A DNA stretch of 64,000 nucleotides, from contig JAHKAA010000050.1 of assembly GCA_018825965.1 (NCBI GenBank), positions 1 to 64,000 of the forward strand, written 5' to 3'. Position numbers and translations under genes: made by a program. A model generated the notes under the pieces. It was not told the DNA's origin. It did no database searches and worked only from the letters and a program-made list of their open reading frames with translations. Shown piece after piece: positions 25,337 to 34,739 of the stretch. Within the stretch, counting starts at the first letter, position 1. Every line of letters starts with the position of its first letter. This DNA comes from Gammaproteobacteria bacterium. GTDB taxonomy: Bacteria > Pseudomonadota > Gammaproteobacteria > Enterobacterales > Alteromonadaceae.

Positions 25337-27775
25337 TTGTTACCTGTTGCAGAAATTTGCCCGGCTCTGATCCAAAGCCTGAAGCAGCATAATAAAGTGA
25401 TTTTATCTGCGCCGCCCGGTGCAGGTAAGTCAACCTACCTGCCGCTGTTTTTATTAAAACATGCCGATTTTTCCGGTAAAACTATGTTGCTGTTAGAACC
25501 CAGGCGGCTGGCGGCTAAAAGTATTGCCAGCTATTTGGCCAGTCAACTGAATGAAGCTGTAGGTCAGCAGGTGGGCTATCAAATCCGCCATGAAAAAAGT
25601 TTCAGCAAAAATACCAGACTCTTGATAGTCACTGAAGGGGTGTTGATCCGGAAAATCCAGCAGGATCCAGAGCTTACAGGCATAGACCTGATTATCTTTG
25701 ACGAATTTCATGAACGTTCCCTGCAAGCCGATTTAGCTTTGGCTTTGGCATTAGAAGTTCAGCAACTGAACAGCGGGTTGCAACTGCTGATTATGTCCGC
25801 CACTTTAGATCAACAAAAACTCGCTGCAGCTTTAGAAGCACCAGTACTCTGCAGCGAAGGCCGCAGTTATCCGGTAGAAATTTTGTATCAGGCACCGACA
25901 TCCGAAGCTGTCTGGCTACAAAGTGCCAGATTAAGCCTGCAAGCCAGCCAAAAACATCAGGGCAGTATTCTGACCTTTTTACCTGGCCAGCGTGAAATTA
26001 ATCAGGCAAAGGACTGGTTAACGGAGCAAAACACAGACAGCCACTTAGATATTTATGCTTTATCCGGTGCTTTAACTTTGGCTGAGCAGCAGCAAGCCAT
26101 AGCGCCAAGTCCGGCTGGGCGGCGTAAACTGGTACTGACGACCAATATTGCCGAAACCAGTCTGACTATTGAAGGTACACAAGTGGTGGTGGATTCAGGT
26201 TTGTGTCGTCAGGCTGTGTATCATCCAAAACATGGTTTAACCAGGCTCGATACTGTCGCCATCAGTCAGGCCGCCGCTATTCAAAGAGCGGGTCGGGCCG
26301 GGCGTTTATCGGCCGGACTTTGTTATCGCCTCGACAGCGCCGAATTATGGCAACGTCGTATTGCCTTTACCCCAGCTTCTATACTGCAGTCGGATTTAAC
26401 CTCTTTGTTATTGGAAATCTCGGCCTGGGGCTGTTCAGCAGAGCAACTCTTCTGGTTGGATCAGCCGCCGCAAGCCAATCTGAAATCCGCGGCCTGGGTG
26501 TTGTTGCAACTCAAAGCCATCACCAACAAAGGCCAAATCACCGACTTTGGCAGGCAGTTGTTAGCCACTGGTACTGAACCCAGATTGGCGGCTTTAGTGC
26601 TGCATGGCAAACAACTGGAACAACAAGGTGAACAAGGGGCTGGCTGGCTGGCGGTGGTGTTGGCTGTTCTGCTGGAAAATCCAAATCGTAGCCGTGAGCA
26701 GGATATAGACCAGTTGTTGCAACAGCCTTTGTACGGCGCTTTGTTACAACAGGCAAAGCAATTAGCCCAACAGAACCAGATTAAAGTCAGCTCTTATTTG
26801 CCACAACATTTAACAGCAGCCTTATTAAGCCGTGCTTTTCCCGACCGGATTGCGTTATTACGTGGTAAAGGTTATCTGCTGACCAACAGTGCCGGCGCTT
26901 CGTTATTTCCGGACAGCCCTTTGTCTGGTGCAGAAGTGCTGGTGATCTGTGATTTGTATTTTGGTCAAAGCACTCAAATTAGCCTGGCAGCGCGCTGGAA
27001 CCTGGCCGGGCTGATGCAGGAATGGCAGGCTGATTTACAACAACAGCAGTATCTGGGGTTTGATGCTCAGCAGGGGCGTTTTATCGCAGAACAACGTTTA
27101 ATGCTCGGCAGTTGTGTGCTGGAACGTAAAACACTGCATAACAAACTAACAGAAGCTGAACAACAGCAAGCCTGGCTGGACTGGTTAAAACAACAAGGTT
27201 TACAGGCGTTGCCCTGGACAGAACAAGCCCTGCAATTGCGTTACCGGCTGCAATTAATGCAACAACTTATGCCTGAACATGATTTACCCGGGGTGGATGA
27301 AAATACGTTGTGGGCAGACGCTGATCTCTGGTTAGCTCCTGCTTTAGGAAAGTTTACAAAGCTGAATGATTTGAATAAGTTAGACCTTTACACTTTATTG
27401 TGGCAACGTTTAACGTACAAAGAGCAGCAGTTGCTCAATAGCTGTATGCCAGACAGTTGGCGTTCAGCTGTGGGATCTATGATCCCTGTTCACTATAGCG
27501 ACGAAGGAGAAGCCATTTTGTCTATCCGGATCCAGGAAATGTTTGGGCAGCTCGATACTCCTGCAGTGGCAAAAGGGCGTTTAGCCATGAAAATTCATTT
27601 ATTGTCGCCTGCGCGTCGCCCTTTACAGGTAACACAGGATTTAGCCAGTTTCTGGGCTAACAGTTATGCCGAAGTGAAAAAGGAAATGAAGGGCCGTTAT
27701 CCAAAACACTATTGGCCAGACAATCCTGCAGACGCCATGCCAACCAATAAAACTAAAAAAGCTATGCAAAAATGA
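25337..27775 (+). CDS. hrpB: ATP-dependent helicase HrpB
   Basis: 812 residues, DEAH-type helicase of unknown cellular role. Motifs in order: SAPPGAGKST (I), DEFHERSL (II), MSATLD (III), TTNIAETSLTIEG (V) and QRAGRAGR (VI), followed by the HrpB-specific C-terminal domain ending near YPKHYWPDNP. The start is TTG at 25337 (LPVAEICPALI, matching the E. coli SLPVAAVLPEL region). mrcB follows in an ATGA overlap. Confidence 0.95.
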   Translation: MLPVAEICPALIQSLKQHNKVILSAPPGAGKSTYLPLFLLKHADFSGKTMLLLEPRRLAAKSIASYLASQLNEAVGQQVGYQIRHEKSFSKNTRLLIVTEGVLIRKIQQDPELTGIDLIIFDEFHERSLQADLALALALEVQQLNSGLQLLIMSATLDQQKLAAALEAPVLCSEGRSYPVEILYQAPTSEAVWLQSARLSLQASQKHQGSILTFLPGQREINQAKDWLTEQNTDSHLDIYALSGALTLAEQQQAIAPSPAGRRKLVLTTNIAETSLTIEGTQVVVDSGLCRQAVYHPKHGLTRLDTVAISQAAAIQRAGRAGRLSAGLCYRLDSAELWQRRIAFTPASILQSDLTSLLLEISAWGCSAEQLFWLDQPPQANLKSAAWVLLQLKAITNKGQITDFGRQLLATGTEPRLAALVLHGKQLEQQGEQGAGWLAVVLAVLLENPNRSREQDIDQLLQQPLYGALLQQAKQLAQQNQIKVSSYLPQHLTAALLSRAFPDRIALLRGKGYLLTNSAGASLFPDSPLSGAEVLVICDLYFGQSTQISLAARWNLAGLMQEWQADLQQQQYLGFDAQQGRFIAEQRLMLGSCVLERKTLHNKLTEAEQQQAWLDWLKQQGLQALPWTEQALQLRYRLQLMQQLMPEHDLPGVDENTLWADADLWLAPALGKFTKLNDLNKLDLYTLLWQRLTYKEQQLLNSCMPDSWRSAVGSMIPVHYSDEGEAILSIRIQEMFGQLDTPAVAKGRLAMKIHLLSPARRPLQVTQDLASFWANSYAEVKKEMKGRYPKHYWPDNPADAMPTNKTKKAMQK

Positions 27776-30033
27776 CTCAAAAACAAAGCCGTACCCCAAG
27801 AAAAAAACCAGTGGCTAAAACAACCAAAGGCTCCGTCTTTGCCAGGCAAATGTTGTGGCTTGGACTGAAAGTAGGGCTGGTGCTGCTGCTTACTTTATTT
27901 ATCTACCTGATTTATCTGGACAGCAAAATTACCACTTTGTTTTCCGGCCATAAATGGCAGTTTCCGGCTCAGGTGTATGCCCGCAGTCTGGAGTTAATAC
28001 CAGGTAAAAGTCTGACACAAAAGCAATTAGTCAGTGAGCTGGATTTGCTGCAGTACAGAGCTGTAGATGTAATCAAAGGCCCGGGTCAATACAGTCAGAA
28101 TGGCGATAAAGTGGTGGTGTTTCGCCGCGCTTTTCAGTTTGCCGATGGCTATGATCAGGAAGAAGCTTTTACAGTGTCTTTTGCCGGTCAAAGAGTGCAT
28201 AACATTTATGATCATCAGCTGAAAAAGTCGGTGCAAAAAGCCCGGATTGAACCTCAACTGGTGCAACATCTGGTGTCTTCTGCACGGGAAGACAGAGAAA
28301 TGGTGGTGTTGGCTGATCTGCCTGAGCATATAAAAGACGCTTTACTGACCATAGAAGATCGTGACTTTTATCAACATCATGGTGTGTCAATCTGGTCTGT
28401 GATGCGGGCGTTTTGGGCCAATCTGCAGGCAGGAAGAACAGTACAGGGGGGGTCGACGTTAACCCAGCAATTGGCAAAAAATATGTATCTGACGTCAGAG
28501 CAAACGCTGATCCGTAAGGTGAATGAAGCACTGATTGCATTGATCCTGGATTACCGCTACAGCAAAGATCAAATTCTTGAAGCTTATCTGAACGAAATAT
28601 TTATCGGCCAGTTCCATAACAACGCAGTGCATGGTTTTGCTTTGGGCAGTAAGTTTTATTTTGGCAAGCCGCTGAATGAGTTATTGCCAGAGGAATACGC
28701 ACTTCTGGTGGCTATAGTCAAAGGCCCTTCTTATTACGACCCGAGGCGTTTTGGTGCCAGAGCAAAAAGCAGGCGTGATCTGGTACTGAGCATGCTGCGT
28801 AACGAAAAGTTATTATCAGAAGCTGAATATACAAGAGCTGTCAGTAAACCTTTGGCCGTGATCCCTATGGGTCATCACTTAAAAGGCCGTTCACCTTCTT
28901 ATCTGGATGCGGTCAAACGTGAACTGAAAGATTTGGTGACAGATCAGGCCACCATTGAAAGTGGCATAAAAATCTTTACCTATATGGACCCTCAGGCTCA
29001 ACTGGCGGCAGAGCACACAGTAAAACAACGATTGTCTGAGCTGGACGACAAACTGGAAGCTGCTATGGTGGTTACGGATTATCAGACCGGTTCATACAAA
29101 GCCATAGTGGGTGGCAAAGCCGTGCATTTTGCCGGTTATAACAGAGCCTTAGATGCCCGTCGTCAGATTGGCAGTATAGTAAAACCTGTATTGTATTTGC
29201 AGGCGCTGGCCAAACCCAATCAGTTTAGTCTGGCCACTATGCTCGATGACAGCCCTATTCACTTAAAAGGCAATCCTAAAAGCTGGAGCCCGCAGAATTT
29301 TGATAAAAAGTTTCGTGGTCAGGTGACTTTGCTGCAGGCCTTATCTGAATCACTGAATGTGCCTACAGTACGTTTAGGTTTAAAGTTGGGTTTACCTGCA
29401 TTAAAGGATGGTTTTCAGAGGCTGGGACTTGAACGTGAATTAAAACTGCAACCTTCAGCTTTTTTAGGGGCTGTAGAGCTGACTCCGGCTGAAGTAGCTC
29501 AGTTGTATCAGGTGATTGCCAACAAAGGCCGTTACATTAAATTAGCCAGCATAGAGTCAATTACCAAAACAGAGGGTACTATGCTTTATCAGCGCAGAAA
29601 CATTGTGCAACAAAGAGTTACAGAAGAAGCAGACTACCTGTTGCAATATGCGATGCAGCAAAGTACCCGCAGCGGTACGGCAAAAACTTTGGCAAATCAG
29701 TTTGGCGTTATACGTTTTGCGGGAAAAACCGGCACATCCAGCGATCATAAAGACAGCTGGTTTACTGGTTTTGAACATGAAAGCTCTGTCACTATCTGGT
29801 TAGGACGGGACGATAATAAATCTATAGGTTTAACCGGAGGCTCCGGTGCTTTAACTTTATTCAGCCAGTACTTCAAAATGGTACCGCCGAACTCTTTGTT
29901 CAGAGCTGTACCACCAGATGTGACTTTAGGACGTTTTTCCGTCAATACAGGCCGGGCTGTGGCTGCTCATTGTGACGGAACTTTGTTGTTGCCCAAAGTT
30001 GTCAGTGGGACACTAGTGACGGATTGCGAATAA
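27772..30033 (+). CDS. mrcB: Penicillin-binding protein 1B
   Basis: 753 residues. Bifunctional murein synthase anchored by one N-terminal helix (GLKVGLVLLLTLFIYLIYL). The glycosyltransferase domain shows IEDRDFYQHHG, GGSTLTQQLAKN and EAYLNEIFIGQ. The transpeptidase domain shows the active-site Ser in GSIVK, SLN in SESLNVP, and KTGTSS. The region between helix and glycosyltransferase matches the UB2H position used by LpoB. ATGA overlap with hrpB, the same pair order as in E. coli. Confidence 0.97.
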   Translation: MTQKQSRTPRKKPVAKTTKGSVFARQMLWLGLKVGLVLLLTLFIYLIYLDSKITTLFSGHKWQFPAQVYARSLELIPGKSLTQKQLVSELDLLQYRAVDVIKGPGQYSQNGDKVVVFRRAFQFADGYDQEEAFTVSFAGQRVHNIYDHQLKKSVQKARIEPQLVQHLVSSAREDREMVVLADLPEHIKDALLTIEDRDFYQHHGVSIWSVMRAFWANLQAGRTVQGGSTLTQQLAKNMYLTSEQTLIRKVNEALIALILDYRYSKDQILEAYLNEIFIGQFHNNAVHGFALGSKFYFGKPLNELLPEEYALLVAIVKGPSYYDPRRFGARAKSRRDLVLSMLRNEKLLSEAEYTRAVSKPLAVIPMGHHLKGRSPSYLDAVKRELKDLVTDQATIESGIKIFTYMDPQAQLAAEHTVKQRLSELDDKLEAAMVVTDYQTGSYKAIVGGKAVHFAGYNRALDARRQIGSIVKPVLYLQALAKPNQFSLATMLDDSPIHLKGNPKSWSPQNFDKKFRGQVTLLQALSESLNVPTVRLGLKLGLPALKDGFQRLGLERELKLQPSAFLGAVELTPAEVAQLYQVIANKGRYIKLASIESITKTEGTMLYQRRNIVQQRVTEEADYLLQYAMQQSTRSGTAKTLANQFGVIRFAGKTGTSSDHKDSWFTGFEHESSVTIWLGRDDNKSIGLTGGSGALTLFSQYFKMVPPNSLFRAVPPDVTLGRFSVNTGRAVAAHCDGTLLLPKVVSGTLVTDCE

Positions 30034-30050
30034 ACGGGAATTATTGACTT

Positions 30051-32198
30051 ATGTCGTTCAAACCAGAAAAGCAGTTAAAAGTTGAAGATTGGTGGTATTT
30101 ACCACAGCTGGATAAGCTGGCCAAACTAAACAGCAGGATGGAGGTTTGTGAACAGATTAATCTCGATCATCTGTGCCAAAGCGTATTGAACTTTTTTTTA
30201 CTGAACCCTGGCCGTTTGATTAGTAAAGAAGAGCTGCTTAAAGAAGTCTGGAACATGACCTCTGTAACAGATGGTCGTGTGGCCAGGGTGATCAGCATTC
30301 TGCGTGATGTTTTGGGCGACAGCGTGAAGACGCCCCGTTATATCGAAACTATCCCAAAACGGGGCTACCGTTTTATAGCTAAAGTGGTAGAGATGGAACA
30401 CATTGTGATCCGTGATCCCAATGCCGCAGAAGAGCCTCTGACTGCAGAGGAAAGAAGAAGAAACCAGCGTTGGTGGGCGGCTTTACTTACTGCAACAGCA
30501 TTGTTAGTGGCCTTTGCCAGCTGGTTATTCTGGCCTCAGACTGAGTTTGCCAATGAGCAGGTGCCTTTTATCAGTTGGAATCCTGTGTCATCTAAAGATG
30601 GTTTTGAATATTACCCGGCCTTGTCTGCTGATAACCAGTTTTTAGCTTACAGCTATCAAAAAGATAAAAGCAGCCCCCATGTATTGATGCTGCAAAACCT
30701 GAACAATCATCAAAGCCAACAGTTAACCAATAGTGAAGGCAGCGATTATGGCGCCAGTTTCAGGCCTGATGGTAAAGCCGTAGCTTATCAAAGGCTAAAG
30801 TACAAAGAGTTTTGTGAAATACGTTTACTGACTTTTCTCGGGCTGCCAGGCCAGTCGGAATGGACAGATGAGTTATTAACCTCCTGTGGTAAAGGCAGTG
30901 TTTCCAGCCGTTTATCCTGGGCAGCCGATGGCCGCTCTTTAATTTATACCAGTGATGAAAACAGCCCTCAGCGTATGGCAATATTTTCTTTGGATTTAGC
31001 CTCAAAAAATAAAACCCAACTGGTATTACCCAGCAATACAGGCGTGGGCGATTTTACTGCCCGTTATTCAAATAGTGGCGATAAAATGGCCTTTTTACGG
31101 GACGTGGCCGGTAATTCAGTGCAAATCTGGTTAATGGATTTAGCCAGTGGTGAAACCTCATTACTTTTGCATCTGAAAGACAGCTACCCAGGTGATATAG
31201 CCTGGAGTCCGGATGATCAATGGCTTTATTACCCGGCTAAAAAATGGAGTATTGAAGCTGTTAATACTAAGACCGGAGCTGTAAAAACTGTAGCTCTTAC
31301 CGACAATCACGCTTATGAAATACTGCTGGGTAAAAATGGTGATTTTTATGGTTCTATAGGGGTATATGCAAACTATTATGTAAAAAAAATGAATAATCCA
31401 ATGCTGAATACCACCCCGGCTGATTCTGTAGTCTTTAAATCCAACCGTAGTGAACGACTGATTGTAGAAAACCCGGTCAATAACGGGCCTACAGCTGCAG
31501 TGTCTAAGCGCACAGGCCTGTTCCAGATTTGGTTATTTTATCCTGATGGCCGTCAACAAATGATCAGTGACTTTACCGATTTGGTGTTTATGAACGATTT
31601 AAAATTTTCTCCTGATGGACAAAAGTTATTGGCACTTATAGATCAGCAAGTCTGGGTATTTGATTTACAAGGCGGCTCACAGCTTATTAGTGGTGCTGAT
31701 GAAGTAGTAAAAAATATGAGTTGGGGTAAAGATACAGAATCAGTGTTTTACACCACCTATCAAAAAGGCCGCTGGCAGTTAATGCATTATGCGTTAACTC
31801 TGCAGCAGGCTACTTTACATATGCAAGATGTAGATTTTTATTTGCAAAGCCATGGCGGAAAGTATCAGCTAAAACGCAACGCAACTACAGGTGTATTTAG
31901 CTTAGTATCTGAACAGGGCGAAGAAACCTTGCCGGATGAGTTGCAACGATTAATGCTTACAGAGGTTACAATAGTACTTTGGGACAATGGTATTTATTTT
32001 TCTGGCATCAATGAAGCTCAACAAAGTCAGGTTCATTTTTACTCTTATAACACCAAACAAATTATCCCTTTGGATTTAAAATCTGAGCTTTATTCATCCC
32101 ATTTTTCATTAAGCCATGATGGTCAGTTTATTTTTATGGTGGTAGGGGAAGCACAGGATATAGATATGGCTAAACTGGAGCTGACCACCATAAAATAA
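30051..32198 (+). CDS. Membrane-anchored winged-helix regulator with PD40 propeller (CadC/ToxR-like)
   Basis: 715 residues. An OmpR/CadC-type DNA-binding domain occupies about residues 20-110 (LISKEELLKEVW, RVARVISILRDVLGD, YIETIPKRGYRFIA). One membrane helix follows (about 143-162, WWAALLTATALLVAFASWLF), then a periplasmic domain of about 540 residues. At least six PD40/TolB-like blade motifs are visible, for example ASFRPDGKAVAYQ, WAADGRSLIYTSD, AWSPDDQWLYY and KFSPDGQKLLAL. It should bind DNA from the membrane in response to something in the periplasm; the ligand is unknown. It starts 17 bases after mrcB and may be cotranscribed with it. Its neighbours are a secreted small protein and a second receptor of the same type. 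Confidence 0.9.
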   Translation: MSFKPEKQLKVEDWWYLPQLDKLAKLNSRMEVCEQINLDHLCQSVLNFFLLNPGRLISKEELLKEVWNMTSVTDGRVARVISILRDVLGDSVKTPRYIETIPKRGYRFIAKVVEMEHIVIRDPNAAEEPLTAEERRRNQRWWAALLTATALLVAFASWLFWPQTEFANEQVPFISWNPVSSKDGFEYYPALSADNQFLAYSYQKDKSSPHVLMLQNLNNHQSQQLTNSEGSDYGASFRPDGKAVAYQRLKYKEFCEIRLLTFLGLPGQSEWTDELLTSCGKGSVSSRLSWAADGRSLIYTSDENSPQRMAIFSLDLASKNKTQLVLPSNTGVGDFTARYSNSGDKMAFLRDVAGNSVQIWLMDLASGETSLLLHLKDSYPGDIAWSPDDQWLYYPAKKWSIEAVNTKTGAVKTVALTDNHAYEILLGKNGDFYGSIGVYANYYVKKMNNPMLNTTPADSVVFKSNRSERLIVENPVNNGPTAAVSKRTGLFQIWLFYPDGRQQMISDFTDLVFMNDLKFSPDGQKLLALIDQQVWVFDLQGGSQLISGADEVVKNMSWGKDTESVFYTTYQKGRWQLMHYALTLQQATLHMQDVDFYLQSHGGKYQLKRNATTGVFSLVSEQGEETLPDELQRLMLTEVTIVLWDNGIYFSGINEAQQSQVHFYSYNTKQIIPLDLKSELYSSHFSLSHDGQFIFMVVGEAQDIDMAKLELTTIK

Positions 32199-32253
32199 TC
32201 ATAAATTTATAAGTAAATCATCAGTTTATCTTTAGTTTTCAAATGGATACTGT

Positions 32254-32273
32254 GTTGGTCGAATTCAACCAAC
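32254..32273. promoter_or_regulatory. Palindromic candidate operator before the small secreted protein gene
   Basis: GTTGGT-C-GAATTC-A-ACCAAC: outer 6-bp arms pair perfectly around a palindromic GAATTC centre. It lies 17 bases before the ATG at 32291, in a 92-base AT-rich gap between the receptor and the small gene. A binding site for the adjacent winged-helix regulators is inference. Confidence 0.4.
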
Positions 32274-32290
32274 CCAATGGGAACTTTAGT

Positions 32291-32503
32291 ATGAACACTA
32301 TTAAATTAATTGTAGCCGCAAGCATTTTAGCTTCTGTTTCTTTTGCTGCTGAGCAAGCTCCTGCTACAGAGCCAAACCAGAACCTTGAGTTTGCCAACAC
32401 CTGCAATCAGTGGCCAATTTGCCGTGGCATCACTTTTGCAGAACAAAACGATGCTGTTCAGTTATCAGGTGCCAAGTTAGTAGTAATAAGCAAAACGGCC
32501 TGA
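32291..32503 (+). CDS. Small secreted protein, unknown
   Basis: 70 residues, not recognised. A classical signal peptide (MNTIKLIVAASILASVSFA) is followed by a short mature chain of about 51 residues rich in Ala, Asn and Gln, with a single Cys pair in CNQWPIC that could form a disulfide in the periplasm. The in-frame codon at 32243 would put 16 extra residues before the signal peptide and run through the palindrome, so 32291 is preferred. It sits alone between two receptor genes of the same architecture. It may be a ligand, an accessory factor or simply their target gene. Confidence 0.6.
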   Translation: MNTIKLIVAASILASVSFAAEQAPATEPNQNLEFANTCNQWPICRGITFAEQNDAVQLSGAKLVVISKTA

Positions 32504-32533
32504 TTACACCCTCTACTTTTAGCCTGAATTGGT

Positions 32534-32539
32534 TATAAT
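32534..32539 (+). promoter_or_regulatory. Candidate -10 element of the second receptor gene
   Basis: Perfect TATAAT, 30 bases before the ATG at 32570, immediately upstream of an inverted repeat. No clear -35. Confidence 0.4.
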
Positions 32540-32563
32540 CCGCCTACTTAGTGATGTAGGCGG
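32540..32563. promoter_or_regulatory. Inverted repeat over the expected transcription start
   Basis: 8-bp perfect arms CCGCCTAC / GTAGGCGG with an 8-base centre, abutting the TATAAT and ending six bases before the ATG at 32570. Transcription would begin inside it, so as DNA it is placed like a repressor operator. As RNA from an upstream promoter it would bury the ribosome site. No T run follows, so it is not a simple terminator. Confidence 0.5.
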
Positions 32564-32569
32564 ACCCTT

Positions 32570-34651
32570 ATGCATTCTCCGGCAGACTACCTGACCTTTG
32601 GTCAATGGCGGTATCTGCGTTCTATAGGACAATTACAGTCTCTGTCAGCTTCTGCTGATCCGGAGGTATTGACCTTGGAACCACGGCTGCATAAGTTGTT
32701 AAACTTTTTTCTGGACCACAAAGATCTGGTGCTGAGCCGTGAAGATCTGTTAACTGCGGTATGGGGACAAGATGGAGGGTCGGATGAATCCTTAACCAGA
32801 GCCATAGCCGGGCTGAGAAAGGCTTTACAGGACAGAAGAGTAGATCCTGTTTATATTGCCACCTTATCGAAAAAAGGCTATTGCTGGCTGGCTCCTATTG
32901 CGCCAGTAGCTTTACCGCCTGAGTCTGATACGGAGGCTGCTCCGGCTGAACCTCTGGATTTAATAGGCACCCAACAAGCCATAGACACATGGCACCAGCA
33001 AAAATTAACTAAACTCAAACGTATCCGCTATATCTGGTTCAGCACTTTAGTGCTGATACTTTTCAGCATTGGTTTTGCGTTGCTGTTTAGCAAAATGAAC
33101 GAAAAAGCCACTTTGCCACGTTATCTGCAACTGACACCTGTCAGTGCGCTGGATGGAAAAGAACAAACCCCACTTTTATCTGCGGATCAATCTATGCTGG
33201 TGTTTCAGCATCAGCCTGCTGACAGCATCGAGTGGCATTGGGTGGTGCAGCAACTGGCTACGATGCAAATCCGGCAGGATCAGCAAAAGTTCCGGCAGCT
33301 TTCCCAGCCTCATTGGCTGGATTCAGAACAGATAGTTTTTCGTGCTCAACAACAGCAGAAATGCGCTTTCTGGCGAAAAACAGTGAACAGCCAATTTGAA
33401 GCTGCGATCCCGTTATTTTCTTGTCATCAGTTTATTGCTATGGGTCAGGCTATGACGCCGGACGGATTGTATTGGCTGGATCTGGACCCGGCCACAGGCC
33501 AAAGTCAACTCTGGTTGTGGCAACAGGATAGTTCTCAGCGTTTGTTAATGACTTTTCCTGCCCACTGGCGTGCTGTCAGTCATTTAATAGTGAAAAATAA
33601 AAAAGCCTATGCCATTGCACAGTCTGGTTATAGCTACTCGGCTTTGCTGGAGCTTGATCTGGCTGAGTCAGACTGGAGTACTATCACAGAGTTTGATTTT
33701 TCTGCCAATCAGCTGGCCTGGTGGGGCGACAACGAGCTGTTGGTGAATAAGTCTGCCCGGCAGTTGCAGGTGTTGTCTTTGCGTACCGGAACCAGCAGAG
33801 TTTTTGGTGAAATGACCTTTAATCTGGCAGACAGCTCGGTTTGGCAACGTTCATTATTGGCAGCTTACCCTGCTCAGGCCGTCACTGATTTGCGTCGGTT
33901 AGAATGGCAGGAACAGAACAACAGTATAGTGACTAAGCCTTTTGTCGACAGCAACAGATCCGAGTATTTATTGCTGGCCAGGCAGGATCAGTACTTTTTT
34001 GTGTCGGAACGTTCCGGTTTACCCCAACTCTGGCGCACGCAAGGCCAGGTGACAGAACAAATCAGCCAGTTTGAAACACAACATGCTATTGGGCAATTGT
34101 TATGGTTTGAAGAGAAGTTACTGCTGCTGATTGACCGGCAGTTGTACCATTTTTCAGCAGGACAGTTAGTGCCTTTTATGCAGAAAAAGGTCAATAGCGA
34201 AAGTTTTGTGGTGTGCGCTGATACTTTGTATTGGGTAACCCGAACTAAGCAAAGCTGGGCTTTACAGCAATTGCAGCAAGGCAAGATCAGTGAAGTACTG
34301 AAAGATGTAGTGAATGTGCAGTGTGGGCCTGACAACAGCTTGTTGTTGCAACTGCAGGATTCTGTCCATGTGAAGCAATGGCGGCAGGGCCAGCTCTCAA
34401 CACTGCCGGTACAGATCAACTGGCGAACTACAGGAGCAGGGGCCTGGATCAGCACCACCACAGGCTTGTATTGGTTGTCTGGTTATGGCACAGAATTAAA
34501 TTATTACGACTGGCAGGAGCAACAACAGCAGCAATGGCCTTTAGCAGAGCCGGCTCAGGCCCTGATGTCTGACCATGGAACTGTGTTTGTGCAGCAATTC
34601 AGGGCTCAGGATACCGACATTGTCTGGTTGCATCCTGAGCCTGCTAAATAG
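32570..34651 (+). CDS. Second membrane-anchored winged-helix regulator with large periplasmic domain
   Basis: 693 residues. The N-terminal OmpR/CadC-type domain shows VLSREDLLTAVWG, SLTRAIAGLRKALQD and YIATLSKKGYCW. One membrane helix lies near residues 150-172 (YIWFSTLVLILFSIGFALLF). The periplasmic part is about 520 residues, rich in Trp, Gln and Leu, with repeated beta-strand-like segments but weaker PD40 motifs than the upstream paralogue. It is probably a diverged propeller. The gene has its own TATAAT and inverted repeat, so it may be regulated separately from the upstream receptor. Confidence 0.85.
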   Translation: MHSPADYLTFGQWRYLRSIGQLQSLSASADPEVLTLEPRLHKLLNFFLDHKDLVLSREDLLTAVWGQDGGSDESLTRAIAGLRKALQDRRVDPVYIATLSKKGYCWLAPIAPVALPPESDTEAAPAEPLDLIGTQQAIDTWHQQKLTKLKRIRYIWFSTLVLILFSIGFALLFSKMNEKATLPRYLQLTPVSALDGKEQTPLLSADQSMLVFQHQPADSIEWHWVVQQLATMQIRQDQQKFRQLSQPHWLDSEQIVFRAQQQQKCAFWRKTVNSQFEAAIPLFSCHQFIAMGQAMTPDGLYWLDLDPATGQSQLWLWQQDSSQRLLMTFPAHWRAVSHLIVKNKKAYAIAQSGYSYSALLELDLAESDWSTITEFDFSANQLAWWGDNELLVNKSARQLQVLSLRTGTSRVFGEMTFNLADSSVWQRSLLAAYPAQAVTDLRRLEWQEQNNSIVTKPFVDSNRSEYLLLARQDQYFFVSERSGLPQLWRTQGQVTEQISQFETQHAIGQLLWFEEKLLLLIDRQLYHFSAGQLVPFMQKKVNSESFVVCADTLYWVTRTKQSWALQQLQQGKISEVLKDVVNVQCGPDNSLLLQLQDSVHVKQWRQGQLSTLPVQINWRTTGAGAWISTTTGLYWLSGYGTELNYYDWQEQQQQQWPLAEPAQALMSDHGTVFVQQFRAQDTDIVWLHPEPAK

Positions 34652-34739
34652 AAGCTCTAAATAACAGATCCTAATTGTGATACACCTACTCCGGCCCATG
34701 CCGCCCACCTGTGAAACCGGTGCCGCTGCTTATCCAGGC

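Noticed and set aside
32243..32290. Upstream start for the small secreted protein
   Set aside because: It would put 16 residues before a classical signal peptide and run through the palindrome.
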